From: Hoeflea_A sp963921345
Lineage (GTDB): Bacteria; Pseudomonadota; Alphaproteobacteria; Rhizobiales; Rhizobiaceae
DNA length: 64,000 nucleotides
Assembly (NCBI GenBank): GCA_963921345.3
Contig: CAWUFE020000007.1
Location: forward strand, 2,046,001 to 2,110,000
Direction: 5' to 3'
Of the stretch, positions 42,552-50,515 are shown one piece after another (the stretch's first letter is position 1; the number at the start of each line of letters is the position of its first letter). The position numbers were made by a program, and so were the translations under genes. The notes beneath the pieces are model-generated. The model was not told the origin of the DNA and ran no database searches. It saw nothing but the letters and a program-made list of their open reading frames with translations.

Positions 42552-43703
42552 CTACTTGTCCCAGACCGGAGCCAGGCCGGCATCGGTCAGCGCCTTGGCG
42601 CGCGCGGCCATCCAGCGGTCCTTGAAGTCGTCGCCGCTCTTGTTCTCCATGCCGTTCCAGGCTTCAGAGAGCACCGCCTGCCGCTTCAGCAGCTGCTGGT
42701 TATGCGCCTCGGCCTCGTCGGACCACAGGCCCTTTTCCTTCCAGTAGGCGACCGCACCCGGATGATAGGGCAGCACCCACTGGAAGTTCTGGCGCTCGTC
42801 CGCCCAGCCGCTGGCCGAAGGTTCGGCCTTGCTGAAATTCGGGAACTGCTCGCTGACGCCCTTGGCCATGTTGTGCACCAGCTCCGTATCGCGGTCCGGG
42901 GCCGTGACCAGAATGGGATAGGGAAAGCCGCCGCATTCGAGCGGATTGTCGGAGGACAGATTGGCGCCGGCCGTCGCCACCCGCTTGGCCATATGCGGCG
43001 CCACCGCATTCATGCGCTGCCAGTTTTCAGTTTCGCCATGCGGGGTGCTCAGCCATTCGAGACCGCGCGGCGAAGCGTCCAGCTCGGTCGGTCCGCTGCT
43101 GGTGGTGAACGACGTCATGGCGTCGGCCTGGTTGTTGATGATCGCCTTCCAGGCGGCATCGAAACCGGAGACGTCGACCCGAGTCACGTCGTCCCAGGTC
43201 AGACCGCCATAGGCGAGAAACGCCGTGACGTTGGTCTGCAGCGACGGCGAGCCGAGCACCCAGGGCAGCCGCTTGCCCTTCAGGTCCGCCGCGGTCTTGA
43301 TATTGGCATCCTTGGCCGTACCCAGAGCCAGACAGTTCCTGCCGGTCGAGCTCATGACCATGTGCAATTGCTGTGGTCCGAGCTCAGGTTTCGCCCAGCC
43401 GAGCACGCCTTCGACAGCGTAGAAAACGCCCGATCCGGCCGCCGAAAAGTCGATCTGCCCCTTCATCACCGGAATGACGCGCGACACGTCGTTCTTGGCC
43501 GGCACCACGCGCAGCGTCGTCCCGTAGCCGTCCTGCAGCGCCTTGCCGATGGCCACCGACTGGCCGTAGCCGGTGCTGCCGACATTGTAGGCCGTCCAGG
43601 AAACGGTCTTCGGCAGTTCGACATTGCCGCCGGCAAGGGCGGCGCCCGCTGCCAACGCTCCGACCGCCGCCGCGGTCAACAGATGTGCGAGAAGTCTCTT
43701 CAC
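42552..43703 (-). CDS. TAXI-family TRAP transporter periplasmic binding protein
   Basis: A 383-residue receptor with a signal peptide of about 25 residues (A-G-A-A-L-A). The mature N-terminus W-T-A-Y-N-V-G-S-T-G-Y and K-G-K-R-L-P-W-V-L-G-S-P-S-L-Q show the TAXI fold. The start is GTG at 43703 with GGGAGG seven bases upstream. It lies between an FAH-family enzyme gene and the permease, and probably delivers the substrate of those enzymes. The protein is longer than the receptor at 4727 and only distantly related. Confidence 0.9.
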   Translation of the reverse strand: MKRLLAHLLTAAAVGALAAGAALAGGNVELPKTVSWTAYNVGSTGYGQSVAIGKALQDGYGTTLRVVPAKNDVSRVIPVMKGQIDFSAAGSGVFYAVEGVLGWAKPELGPQQLHMVMSSTGRNCLALGTAKDANIKTAADLKGKRLPWVLGSPSLQTNVTAFLAYGGLTWDDVTRVDVSGFDAAWKAIINNQADAMTSFTTSSGPTELDASPRGLEWLSTPHGETENWQRMNAVAPHMAKRVATAGANLSSDNPLECGGFPYPILVTAPDRDTELVHNMAKGVSEQFPNFSKAEPSASGWADERQNFQWVLPYHPGAVAYWKEKGLWSDEAEAHNQQLLKRQAVLSEAWNGMENKSGDDFKDRWMAARAKALTDAGLAPVWDK

Positions 43704-43768
43704 TTTGCTTCCTCCCGATTGTCGGCCCGAACGGCACTTGTCTCCGTCGGGCATGGTTGGGCCTCGGT

Positions 43769-44740
43769 CTATTTGAGGCCCGGTACGAATTCGATGGGGT
43801 TGGCCATGCGCCCCAGCCCCTCGATGGCCGAGTGCATGGTTCCGCCGGTCTTGCCGAGGTCGATCGTCGCCATGGTCCACGGTTCCACGGGTCCCACGGT
43901 GCCGGTGGAAATGATGTCGCCCGGCTTGAGCGCATGGGCCTTCGACAGATACGAGATCAGCTGAGCAGCGTTGAAAACGTGCTCCGCCGTTGTTCCGTGC
44001 TGCACGTGATCGTCGTTCAGCCAGGCATCGAGCACCGCGTTGTCGGGGTGCGGCGCCTCGTCAGGCGTCACCAGCCACGGCCCCATGGGCGAGAACGTGT
44101 CGAAATTCTTGTAGCGTCCCGGATAGGTCAGGTGTTCCTCGCTGCCGTCGGCCCGCTTCATGCGGATCCATTCGGTGGATTTGCGCATCTGATGGGCGGT
44201 AATATCGTTGTGGACGGCGTAGCCGAACACGTGGTCGAGCGCCTTCTCTTCGGGAATGGCCTGCCCGCCGCGGCCGATAACGATGGCCAGTTCGATTTCC
44301 GGTCCGACCTGGCCGACATCCGGAATGCGCACCGTATCGCGCGGCCCGACGATGCAGGATGGCAGCTTGACGAAATAGGTGGTGTGCGGATTGTCCGGCT
44401 TGATCGCCGTGTCCCAGCCTCCATGCCGGTTGATTGCGATGGCGAAGAATTTTTGTGGGTCGTCGACGGGCGCAAGTACGTCGGTCGTGTCGAAGGGAAG
44501 AATGTGACCGGCAAATCCGCCCTCTTCGCCGGTCACCGCAGCCTGAACCGCCCTGGCTGCATCCAGTGCCGGCTGGCCATCCTCGATCATGGTCTTCAGG
44601 CTGGCCGGAAACCGGTAGGCGCCGTTGCCGCCCGAAAGCATGTCGTGGATGCGTGCCAGATCGGCGATCGACTGCTCGTTTTGGCAGGCAAGACCGATGG
44701 CCACTTCGCCGCTATCACGTTTGAACCGGCAGAATTTCAT
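43769..44740 (-). CDS. Fumarylacetoacetate hydrolase (FAH)-family protein
   Basis: A 323-residue enzyme of the FAH superfamily, which cleaves or decarboxylates 1,3-diketone-like acids using Mg2+. Family marks are G-P-E-I-E-L-A-I-V-I-G near residue 155, G-Y-A-V-H-N-D (here F-G-Y-A-V-H-N-D-I-T) and the C-terminal G-D-I-I-S-T-G-T-V-G. The exact reaction is uncertain. It follows the DUF6282 gene by 21 bases in the same operon. Confidence 0.86.
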   Translation of the reverse strand: MKFCRFKRDSGEVAIGLACQNEQSIADLARIHDMLSGGNGAYRFPASLKTMIEDGQPALDAARAVQAAVTGEEGGFAGHILPFDTTDVLAPVDDPQKFFAIAINRHGGWDTAIKPDNPHTTYFVKLPSCIVGPRDTVRIPDVGQVGPEIELAIVIGRGGQAIPEEKALDHVFGYAVHNDITAHQMRKSTEWIRMKRADGSEEHLTYPGRYKNFDTFSPMGPWLVTPDEAPHPDNAVLDAWLNDDHVQHGTTAEHVFNAAQLISYLSKAHALKPGDIISTGTVGPVEPWTMATIDLGKTGGTMHSAIEGLGRMANPIEFVPGLK

Positions 44741-44761
44741 GCTTGTAGTCCTTTGAATTGG

Positions 44762-45706
44762 TCAGGCCGCGCGCTCGAAATTGGCGCCTTGGAACCCGAT
44801 GATGCGGGCGCAGTTGGTGGCCGTCATTTTGCGGATGTCGTCATCGCTGTAACCGAGGTCGAGACACATGCCGATCAGCGTGCGCATGCCTTCCACCGGG
44901 CTCGGATTGCCGGCCTGGCCGAGATCGGAGCCGAGGATGGTGCTGTCGACGCCACCGGCATCGATATGCTGGCGCAGCTCTTCGGCGGTGAAGCACTTGA
45001 ACTTGCAGTCGATATAGAACGAAGCCGAATGCTCGACGATCGCGCCGCCTTCGGTCAGTTCGGCGATATCGGCCAGGCTGCAGCCCACCACATAGGTCGG
45101 GTGGTTGACCAGGCGCCGGTTGACCCCGCGCGCCTTGGCCTCTTCGAACAGTGGCCAGATCTCGCTGACATGCAGATGGCCGGAGGAAAGTACCGCGTCG
45201 AACTCGGCGATCAGGTCGAGGATTTCCTTGACCTCGTCGAGCAGCCGTCCGCGCGTATCGACCACCGAAATCGCCTCGGCCGGCCGCATCGGCCGCGCCG
45301 TTGCCAGGCGCGTCTTGCGGTGGGTGGAGCGGATATGGTTGGCCGCCGACGACGTCGGCATCCACACCAGATTGGCGCCCATCTTCAGGAACGTGTCGAC
45401 CGTATATGGGTTGAGGCCGCCCGACGTGTTGTTGAGCGGAATGCCGGAAAACAGCTCGACGCCGTATTCCTCCATGTGCGGGCGCAGCAGATTGACGACC
45501 GGCGCACCCGGATAATAGTGGTCCTTGATCAGGATGCCCCGTTGGCCCGCCTCGGCCGCCGCCTTCAGTTCCTCGATGTGATCGAGCTTGCGCGACATGA
45601 CCGACGGGCCGGAATGCACGTGCAGATCGAACGATCCCTGCATCAGCGCATCGACCCGCGCCGCTCGGGCTGAATCGGTTTCGTCGTCTCTTTTGTGGTC
45701 CAGCAT
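44762..45706 (-). CDS. DUF6282 / amidohydrolase-like metal-dependent hydrolase
   Basis: A 314-residue cytoplasmic protein, first gene of the operon. F-D-L-H-V-H-S-G-P-S (H29, H31) is the metal-binding start of an amidohydrolase barrel. Further possible ligands are in K-D-H-Y (about 76-78), S-S-G-H-L-H and the late G-S-D-L-G-Q. I place it in DUF6282 from memory of the N-terminal pattern; no reaction is established for that family. Its close link to FAH, TAXI TRAP and aminotransferase genes suggests opening of a lactone, lactam or cyclic imide, which is inference. Confidence 0.7.
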   Translation of the reverse strand: MLDHKRDDETDSARAARVDALMQGSFDLHVHSGPSVMSRKLDHIEELKAAAEAGQRGILIKDHYYPGAPVVNLLRPHMEEYGVELFSGIPLNNTSGGLNPYTVDTFLKMGANLVWMPTSSAANHIRSTHRKTRLATARPMRPAEAISVVDTRGRLLDEVKEILDLIAEFDAVLSSGHLHVSEIWPLFEEAKARGVNRRLVNHPTYVVGCSLADIAELTEGGAIVEHSASFYIDCKFKCFTAEELRQHIDAGGVDSTILGSDLGQAGNPSPVEGMRTLIGMCLDLGYSDDDIRKMTATNCARIIGFQGANFERAA

Positions 45707-45798
45707 CCTGTACTCCCGATGACAAATTCCGGACGGCCGCCCGGCTTACCGAAACGCTAGGCAGAGCCCCGATCCGGTGCAATTTGCAAATCGGTTTG

Positions 45799-45813
45799 TT
45801 TCACACTATGAAA
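45799..45813. promoter_or_regulatory. IclR-type operator TTTCA-N5-TGAAA
   Basis: A perfect 5-5-5 inverted repeat (45799-45803 and 45809-45813) in the divergent region between the DUF6282 operon and the IclR gene. The overlapping ATGAA-A-TTCAT (45808-45818) and a separate ATTTGCAAAT palindrome (45782-45791) are also present. The same GTTTCA-N5-TGAAATT pattern recurs at 62234-62251. Confidence 0.6.
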
Positions 45814-45857
45814 TTCATGGATCGTCCGGGATCCGGAAAAACCGTGGAAAAACAAGC

Positions 45858-46634
45858 ATGACGTCCTTTGCGCCCGTCCGCTCCGTCGAACGAACCCTGT
45901 TGATTCTGGAGTGTCTCAACCGCAACCGGGTCACCCGCATTTCCGATCTGCACGAGGAGACCGGCTTGCCGAAACCGACCATTGTCCGGCTGCTGCAGAC
46001 GCTGGAGCAAACCGGCTATGTCGTGAACGATGCGCGCCATGGCGGCTATCAGGTCACGTCGCGGGTGACGTCGCTCAGCGCCGGCTTCCACGGCGACCCG
46101 CTGGTGGTCGAAGCCAGCCGGCCGCACGCCGCAGCGCTGACCAAGCAGTTCATGTGGCCGGCGGCCATTGCCATTCTTCACGACGATGCCGTGGTAGTGC
46201 GTTATTCGACCATTCCCGACAGCCCGAACTCTCCCTTCCATGCCACCGTCAACATGCGCCTGACGCTGGATCACCATGCTCTGGGACTTGCCTATCTCGC
46301 CTTTTGCCCGGAGGAACAGCAGAACACGATCGTGCGCATGCTGATGCAGCGGGAAACGGGAAGCCGCGGAAAGATCGCCGAAAAGGAAAACGTGCTGCGC
46401 CGAAAACTGCAGTCCGTGCGCGATCAGGGCTTCGCCGACCGCGACGCCGACCAGGAGCCGCGATCCTCCAACACCATCGCCATGCCGGTCATGGACGACG
46501 ATCGCGTCCTCGGCACCCTCGGCATCACCTATTACCGTGCCGCCCACCGGCGACAGGAGGCCGTCGGCAAATTCTGCGGCAAGCTGCAGACGGCTGTGAA
46601 CCGCATTTCCAGGGATATCAGGCGACTGGGCTGA
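45858..46634 (+). CDS. IclR-family transcriptional regulator
   Basis: A 258-residue regulator. The winged helix-turn-helix is at about 5-65 (V-R-S-V-E-R-T-L-L-I-L-E-C-L, then G-L-P-K-P-T-I-V-R-L-L-Q-T-L). The effector domain (about 80-250) ends in a typical L-G-I-T-Y-Y-R. N-terminal likeness to MhpR/PcaR-type regulators of aromatic pathways is visible (P-V-R-S-V-E-R). I chose the ATG at 45858; a start at 45777 would add an atypical tail that runs through the operator. It is divergent from the DUF6282/FAH/TRAP operon and probably controls it. Confidence 0.87.
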   Translation: MTSFAPVRSVERTLLILECLNRNRVTRISDLHEETGLPKPTIVRLLQTLEQTGYVVNDARHGGYQVTSRVTSLSAGFHGDPLVVEASRPHAAALTKQFMWPAAIAILHDDAVVVRYSTIPDSPNSPFHATVNMRLTLDHHALGLAYLAFCPEEQQNTIVRMLMQRETGSRGKIAEKENVLRRKLQSVRDQGFADRDADQEPRSSNTIAMPVMDDDRVLGTLGITYYRAAHRRQEAVGKFCGKLQTAVNRISRDIRRLG

Positions 46635-46652
46635 GCGGCTGGCGCGGCATGC

Positions 46653-46671
46653 CTATTCGCTTTTCGAATAG
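46653..46671. terminator. Possible bidirectional terminator between convergent iclR and lysR genes
   Basis: CTATTCG (46653-46659) pairs with CGAATAG (46665-46671) around CTTTT, in the 43-base gap between two convergent stop codons. No strong U tract follows on either strand, so its efficiency is doubtful. Confidence 0.4.
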
Positions 46672-46677
46672 CCCGTG

Positions 46678-47892
46678 CTAGCGGTCCCGGCTGGCCCGGC
46701 GCAGCAGGTCGACCAGCAGCGACTGGGTTGCCGTCGGTTGCCAGTCGCGCCGCACGGTCATGCCGATCGGACGGGACGCATGCTCCAACGCCACATCCAG
46801 ATAACACAGCAGCCCCCGGCCGATCTCGTGCCGGATCTGATGCGCCGAAATGACCGTCAACCGGTCGCTGCCGAGCAGCAGCCCGCGCGTCAGAACGAGC
46901 GAACTCGATTCCACCAGCCGTGTTGGCGGCGACAGACCGGCGTCATGAAACAGCGCGTCGAAATAGTCTCGCGTCGGAATGCCCGGCCTGGGAACCACCC
47001 AGGGATAGCCGGACAGCTCGGAAACCGAGATATTGTTCCTGTTCGCCAGCGGGTGACCGGCGCGCGCGACAATGGCGAGTTCGTAGGCGAACAGCTCGGT
47101 TTGCACGACATCGTCGACCGGAACCGACTCCCGCAGAGCACCGACAAGCAGGTCGATCTGACCGTGCCGCAAGCCATGGAGCAACCCGTCATAGGCGCCG
47201 TCAAGCACGCGAACCTGTACATCGGGCCGCAACATTGCGAATTCGTTGATCGCCTTCGGCAGGATGTGACTGCGGATCAGGGGCAGCGTGCCGATGGCGA
47301 TGCGAGCCGTATCGTGGCCCAGCCAGGAATTGACCTCGGCCAGCCCCTGATCGAGCTCTGAAAAGGCGAGTTGTGCCTGACGCGCCAGGATTTGCGCAGC
47401 CGGAGTGAGTTCGATCCCCTGTGCGGTTTTGTCGAACAGGACCATGCCGGACAATCGCTCCAGGTCGCGCGAAGCCCGGTGAACGCTGGGTTGCGAAACG
47501 CCGATCTTTCTGGCTGCCCAACTGAAGTTTCCGGTTTCCGCGACCGCCAGGAGGGCCCGCAGCTGGGCGCTGGAGAGGAGCAGATCGAATTGCCGGAACC
47601 CCCGATTTCCCGAGTTTCGGGCCGATCTCGAACCCCGCTGCACGCCATCGGAGATACGGGAGAGCGCCCGCTCTGCCCGGGTTCGAAACAAAGCGCCCGG
47701 TTCGGTCAAAAACACGCCGCGGCTCTTGCGGACGAACATCGGCGTGCCCAGGGTCTTCTCCAGTTTCGCAATCGCCTGGGTGATCGCGGGCTGCGATAGA
47801 AACACGACCTCAGATGCCGCCGAAACGCTGCCGCAGTCGGCAACCGCGCAAAACGCCCTCAAATGGCGCAAATTGAAGTCCGCAGGCTCCAT
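46678..47892 (-). CDS. LysR-family regulator with two N-terminal DNA-binding domains
   Basis: A 404-residue LysR protein, about 100 residues longer than usual. A first LysR helix-turn-helix occupies about 8-65 (L-R-A-F-C-A-V-A ... L-S-Q-P-A-I-T-Q-A-I-A-K-L-E) and a second, separate one about 108-166 (L-R-A-L-L-A-V-A-E-T-G-N-F-S-W-A-A ... S-Q-P-S-V-H-R-A-S-R-D-L-E). The effector domain fills about 190-390. It is divergent from galB and probably controls the galBCD/dioxygenase genes. Whether both DNA-binding units bind DNA is unknown. The reading frame is uninterrupted, so it is not a frameshift fusion. Confidence 0.88.
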   Translation of the reverse strand: MEPADFNLRHLRAFCAVADCGSVSAASEVVFLSQPAITQAIAKLEKTLGTPMFVRKSRGVFLTEPGALFRTRAERALSRISDGVQRGSRSARNSGNRGFRQFDLLLSSAQLRALLAVAETGNFSWAARKIGVSQPSVHRASRDLERLSGMVLFDKTAQGIELTPAAQILARQAQLAFSELDQGLAEVNSWLGHDTARIAIGTLPLIRSHILPKAINEFAMLRPDVQVRVLDGAYDGLLHGLRHGQIDLLVGALRESVPVDDVVQTELFAYELAIVARAGHPLANRNNISVSELSGYPWVVPRPGIPTRDYFDALFHDAGLSPPTRLVESSSLVLTRGLLLGSDRLTVISAHQIRHEIGRGLLCYLDVALEHASRPIGMTVRRDWQPTATQSLLVDLLRRASRDR

Positions 47893-48029
47893 CGGTCGCC
47901 TCCAGTCGATCTATTTTCCAGCTCCACTATAGCTATTTCTTATGGATTGAACACAGGTTCGAAATGGTGGTTCCAGCCGATGCGGGCTTTAATGGCCGCC
48001 ATCTTCTCATCGCACGGGAGAGTTCAGGC

Positions 48030-48767
48030 ATGGCCGAAACCAAAACCGCTCTTGTGATCAGCGCCCACGCCGCTGATTTCGTCTGGCGCTGCGGCGGGGC
48101 GATCGCCCTGCATCAGAAACTCGGATACGAGGTCACCGTCGCCTGCCTGTCCTTCGGCGAGCGCGGCGAAAGCGCCAAGCTGTGGAAGCAGGAAGGCATG
48201 ACTCTGGAGGCTGTCAAATCGGCCCGGCGCAAGGAGGCCGAAGCGGCGGCGGCGGCGCTGGATGTCCACGATATCCGGTTCTTCGATATCGGCGACTACC
48301 CGCTGGTTCTCGATCGAGACGACAAGTACCGGCTGGTCGACCTGATCCGCGCCGTCCAGCCGCACTGGATGATGAGCCATTCCAAATGGGATCCTTACAA
48401 CACCGACCACATGTACACGACCGACGTGGCACTGGAGTGCCGCATGATCGCTCAGGCCTGGGGCCACAATCCCGGCGAAAAGGTCCTGGGCGCGCCGCAG
48501 CTCTACCTGTTCGAGCCGCACCAGACCGAGCAGATGGGCTGGAAGCCGGACGTTTTCCTCGACATCACCGATGTCTGGGAACAGAAGCGCGCGGCCATCG
48601 AATGCATGCAGGGCCAGGAGCATCTGTGGAATTACTACACCAATGTCGCCGAGAACCGCGGCAACCATTTCCGCCGCAATTCCGGCGGTATGGCCGGCGG
48701 CCGTCCAGCCCGCTATGCGGAAGGATTCCAATCGGTATTCCCGCGAACCGTGGATGAACTGACATGA
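48030..48767 (+). CDS. galB: PIG-L-family protein, probable 4-oxalomesaconate hydratase
   Basis: A 245-residue zinc enzyme of the PIG-L/LmbE fold, the family of GalB, which hydrates 4-oxalomesaconate to 4-carboxy-4-hydroxy-2-oxoadipate. The metal site begins with S-A-H-A-A-D (the usual A-H-P-D-D is altered) and continues with H-S-K-W-D-P-Y-N-T-D-H. Other PIG-L members are deacetylases, but galC- and galD-like genes directly follow, with ATGA coupling, which favours GalB. The ATG at 48030 has GGGAG nine bases upstream; an earlier start at 47964 adds an atypical tail. Confidence 0.82.
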   Translation: MAETKTALVISAHAADFVWRCGGAIALHQKLGYEVTVACLSFGERGESAKLWKQEGMTLEAVKSARRKEAEAAAAALDVHDIRFFDIGDYPLVLDRDDKYRLVDLIRAVQPHWMMSHSKWDPYNTDHMYTTDVALECRMIAQAWGHNPGEKVLGAPQLYLFEPHQTEQMGWKPDVFLDITDVWEQKRAAIECMQGQEHLWNYYTNVAENRGNHFRRNSGGMAGGRPARYAEGFQSVFPRTVDELT

Positions 48768-49438
48768 GCGGTATCGTCGTCCAGACCATCGAGCGTGCCG
48801 ATTCCATGGTCATCGCCGGGCTCGCCGAATGCGGCGTTGCCACCGTACACGAAGCGCAGGGCCGCAAGGGCCTGCTGGCCGCGCATATGCGACCGATCTA
48901 TCCCGGTGCCAGGCTTGCAGCGTCGGCGGTCACCATCTCGGCCCCTCCCTGCGACAATTGGATGCTGCATGTTGCCATCGAACAAATTCACGAGGGTGAT
49001 CTGCTGGTGCTGGCGCCAACCTCACCTTCCGATGCCGGCTATTTCGGAGACCTGCTCGCCACCTCCGCCAAGACCCGCGGCTGCCGCGGACTGGTGATCG
49101 ATGCCGGCGTTCGAGACGTGCGCGACCTGACCGAGATGCAGTTTCCGGTCTGGTCCAAGGCGATCTGCGCCCAGGGCACCGTCAAGGAAACGCTGGGCTC
49201 CGTGAACGTTCCCGTCGTTTGTGCCGGCGAACTGGTCAATCCCGGCGACGTCGTGGTCGCCGACGATGACGGAGTCTGCGTCGTGCGCCGCCAGGAGGCC
49301 GCGGACGTGCTTGAAAAGGCCCGCGCCCGGGAGGCCAACGAGGCCGAGAAACGAGCTCGCTTCGAAGCCGGTGAGCTGGGGCTGGACATCTACGGCATGC
49401 GCGAAAGGCTCGCAGCCAAGGGCCTCAAATATGTCTGA
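48764..49438 (+). CDS. galC: 4-carboxy-4-hydroxy-2-oxoadipate aldolase (RraA fold; GalC/LigK type)
   Basis: A 224-residue class II aldolase of the RraA family that splits 4-carboxy-4-hydroxy-2-oxoadipate to pyruvate and oxaloacetate and often also decarboxylates oxaloacetate. The pyruvate/metal site is in G-D-L-L-A-T-S-A-K-T-R-G-C-R-G and I-D-A-G-V-R-D, and the family's G-D-V-V-V-A-D-D-D-G-V follows. Context (galB before, galD after) favours this over demethylmenaquinone-methyltransferase-like or RraA roles. Confidence 0.88.
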   Translation: MSGIVVQTIERADSMVIAGLAECGVATVHEAQGRKGLLAAHMRPIYPGARLAASAVTISAPPCDNWMLHVAIEQIHEGDLLVLAPTSPSDAGYFGDLLATSAKTRGCRGLVIDAGVRDVRDLTEMQFPVWSKAICAQGTVKETLGSVNVPVVCAGELVNPGDVVVADDDGVCVVRRQEAADVLEKARAREANEAEKRARFEAGELGLDIYGMRERLAAKGLKYV

Positions 49439-50483
49439 CGGCACCCGCGTCATGTGGATGCGCGGTGGCACCTCGAAGGGCGGCTACTTCCTCGCCCCGG
49501 ATTTGCCCGCCGACCCGGTCGAACGGGACGCCCTGCTGCTGCATATCATGGGATCGCCGGACATCCGCCAGATCGACGGCATGGGCGGCGCCGATCCGCT
49601 GACCTCGAAGGTGGCGGTCGTTCGCCCGTCGCAGCGTCCCGGCGTTGATGTCGACTATCTGTTCCTGCAGGTTTTCGTCGACCGTCCCGTCGTGACCGAT
49701 GCCCAGAACTGCGGCAACATCCTGGCCGGTGTCGGACCGTTTGCCATCGAACGCGGCCTGGTCGAAGCCGATCCCTTGGAGACGCCGGTCACCATTTTCA
49801 TGGAGAACACCGGACAGACGGCGGTCGCCCGGGTGCAAACGCCGGGAGGCCGCGTCCGCTACGCCGGTGATGCCGCAATAGACGGCGTGCCCGGAACGGC
49901 GGCTCCCATCCCGATCGAGTTCCGGGACACCGCCGGATCGTCCTGCGGTGCGCTCCTGCCGACCGGCAACGTCGTCGATACCGTCGAGGGTGTGGCCGTG
50001 ACGATGATCGACAACGGTATGCCCTGCGTGGTCCTGCGGGCCGCGGACCTCGGAGTCGCAGGCACCGAGTCGCCGGAAGACCTGGAGGCCGACGCAGTCC
50101 TGCGGGAGCGGCTGGAAACCATCCGCCTCGCTTGCGGCCCGTTGATGAATCTCGGCGATGTGGCGCAGAGAACGGTTCCCAAGATGACCATGGTGTCGGC
50201 GCCCCGGCAAGGCGGCGCGATTGCCACCAGGACCTTCATTCCGCACCGCTGTCACAAGGCGGTCGGTGTGCTCGGTGCGGTCAGCGTTGCCACGGCCTCC
50301 CTGCTCGAAGGATCGCCGGCTCACGAACTTGCCGACTGCGGCAGCGGCCGGGAGCGCCGGCTTTCCGTCGAACACCCCACCGGCGAAATGACGGTGATCG
50401 CCACCCTCGACGACGGCGGCGCCGTCGTCAGCGCCGCCATTTTGCGCACTGCCCGCAAACTGATGGACGGCTTGGTATATTAG
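49431..50483 (+). CDS. galD: 4-oxalomesaconate tautomerase (PrpF fold; GalD type)
   Basis: A 350-residue isomerase of the PrpF/GalD family, which turns the first ring-cleavage product into the tautomer used by GalB. It shows V-M-W-M-R-G-G-T-S-K-G (about 7-17), D-G-M-G-G-A-D-P-L-T-S-K, N-C-G-N-I-L-A-G-V and L-L-P-T-G-N, in the order seen in PrpF proteins. It overlaps galC by 8 bases. 2-methylaconitate isomerisation (PrpF) is the alternative, unlikely here. Confidence 0.87.
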   Translation: MSDGTRVMWMRGGTSKGGYFLAPDLPADPVERDALLLHIMGSPDIRQIDGMGGADPLTSKVAVVRPSQRPGVDVDYLFLQVFVDRPVVTDAQNCGNILAGVGPFAIERGLVEADPLETPVTIFMENTGQTAVARVQTPGGRVRYAGDAAIDGVPGTAAPIPIEFRDTAGSSCGALLPTGNVVDTVEGVAVTMIDNGMPCVVLRAADLGVAGTESPEDLEADAVLRERLETIRLACGPLMNLGDVAQRTVPKMTMVSAPRQGGAIATRTFIPHRCHKAVGVLGAVSVATASLLEGSPAHELADCGSGRERRLSVEHPTGEMTVIATLDDGGAVVSAAILRTARKLMDGLVY

Positions 50484-50515
50484 CCTCAACTGTCCCTGCC
50501 TGGAGGAACGGACCC

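Noticed and set aside
43685..45673. A 662-codon open frame antisense to the FAH and DUF6282 genes
   Set aside because: No recognisable domain and no ribosome site; shadow of two real genes.
45782..45791. ATTTGCAAAT palindrome as a second independent operator
   Set aside because: Only ten bases long and AT-rich, so chance is likely; I kept the longer TTTCA-N5-TGAAA site as the operator.
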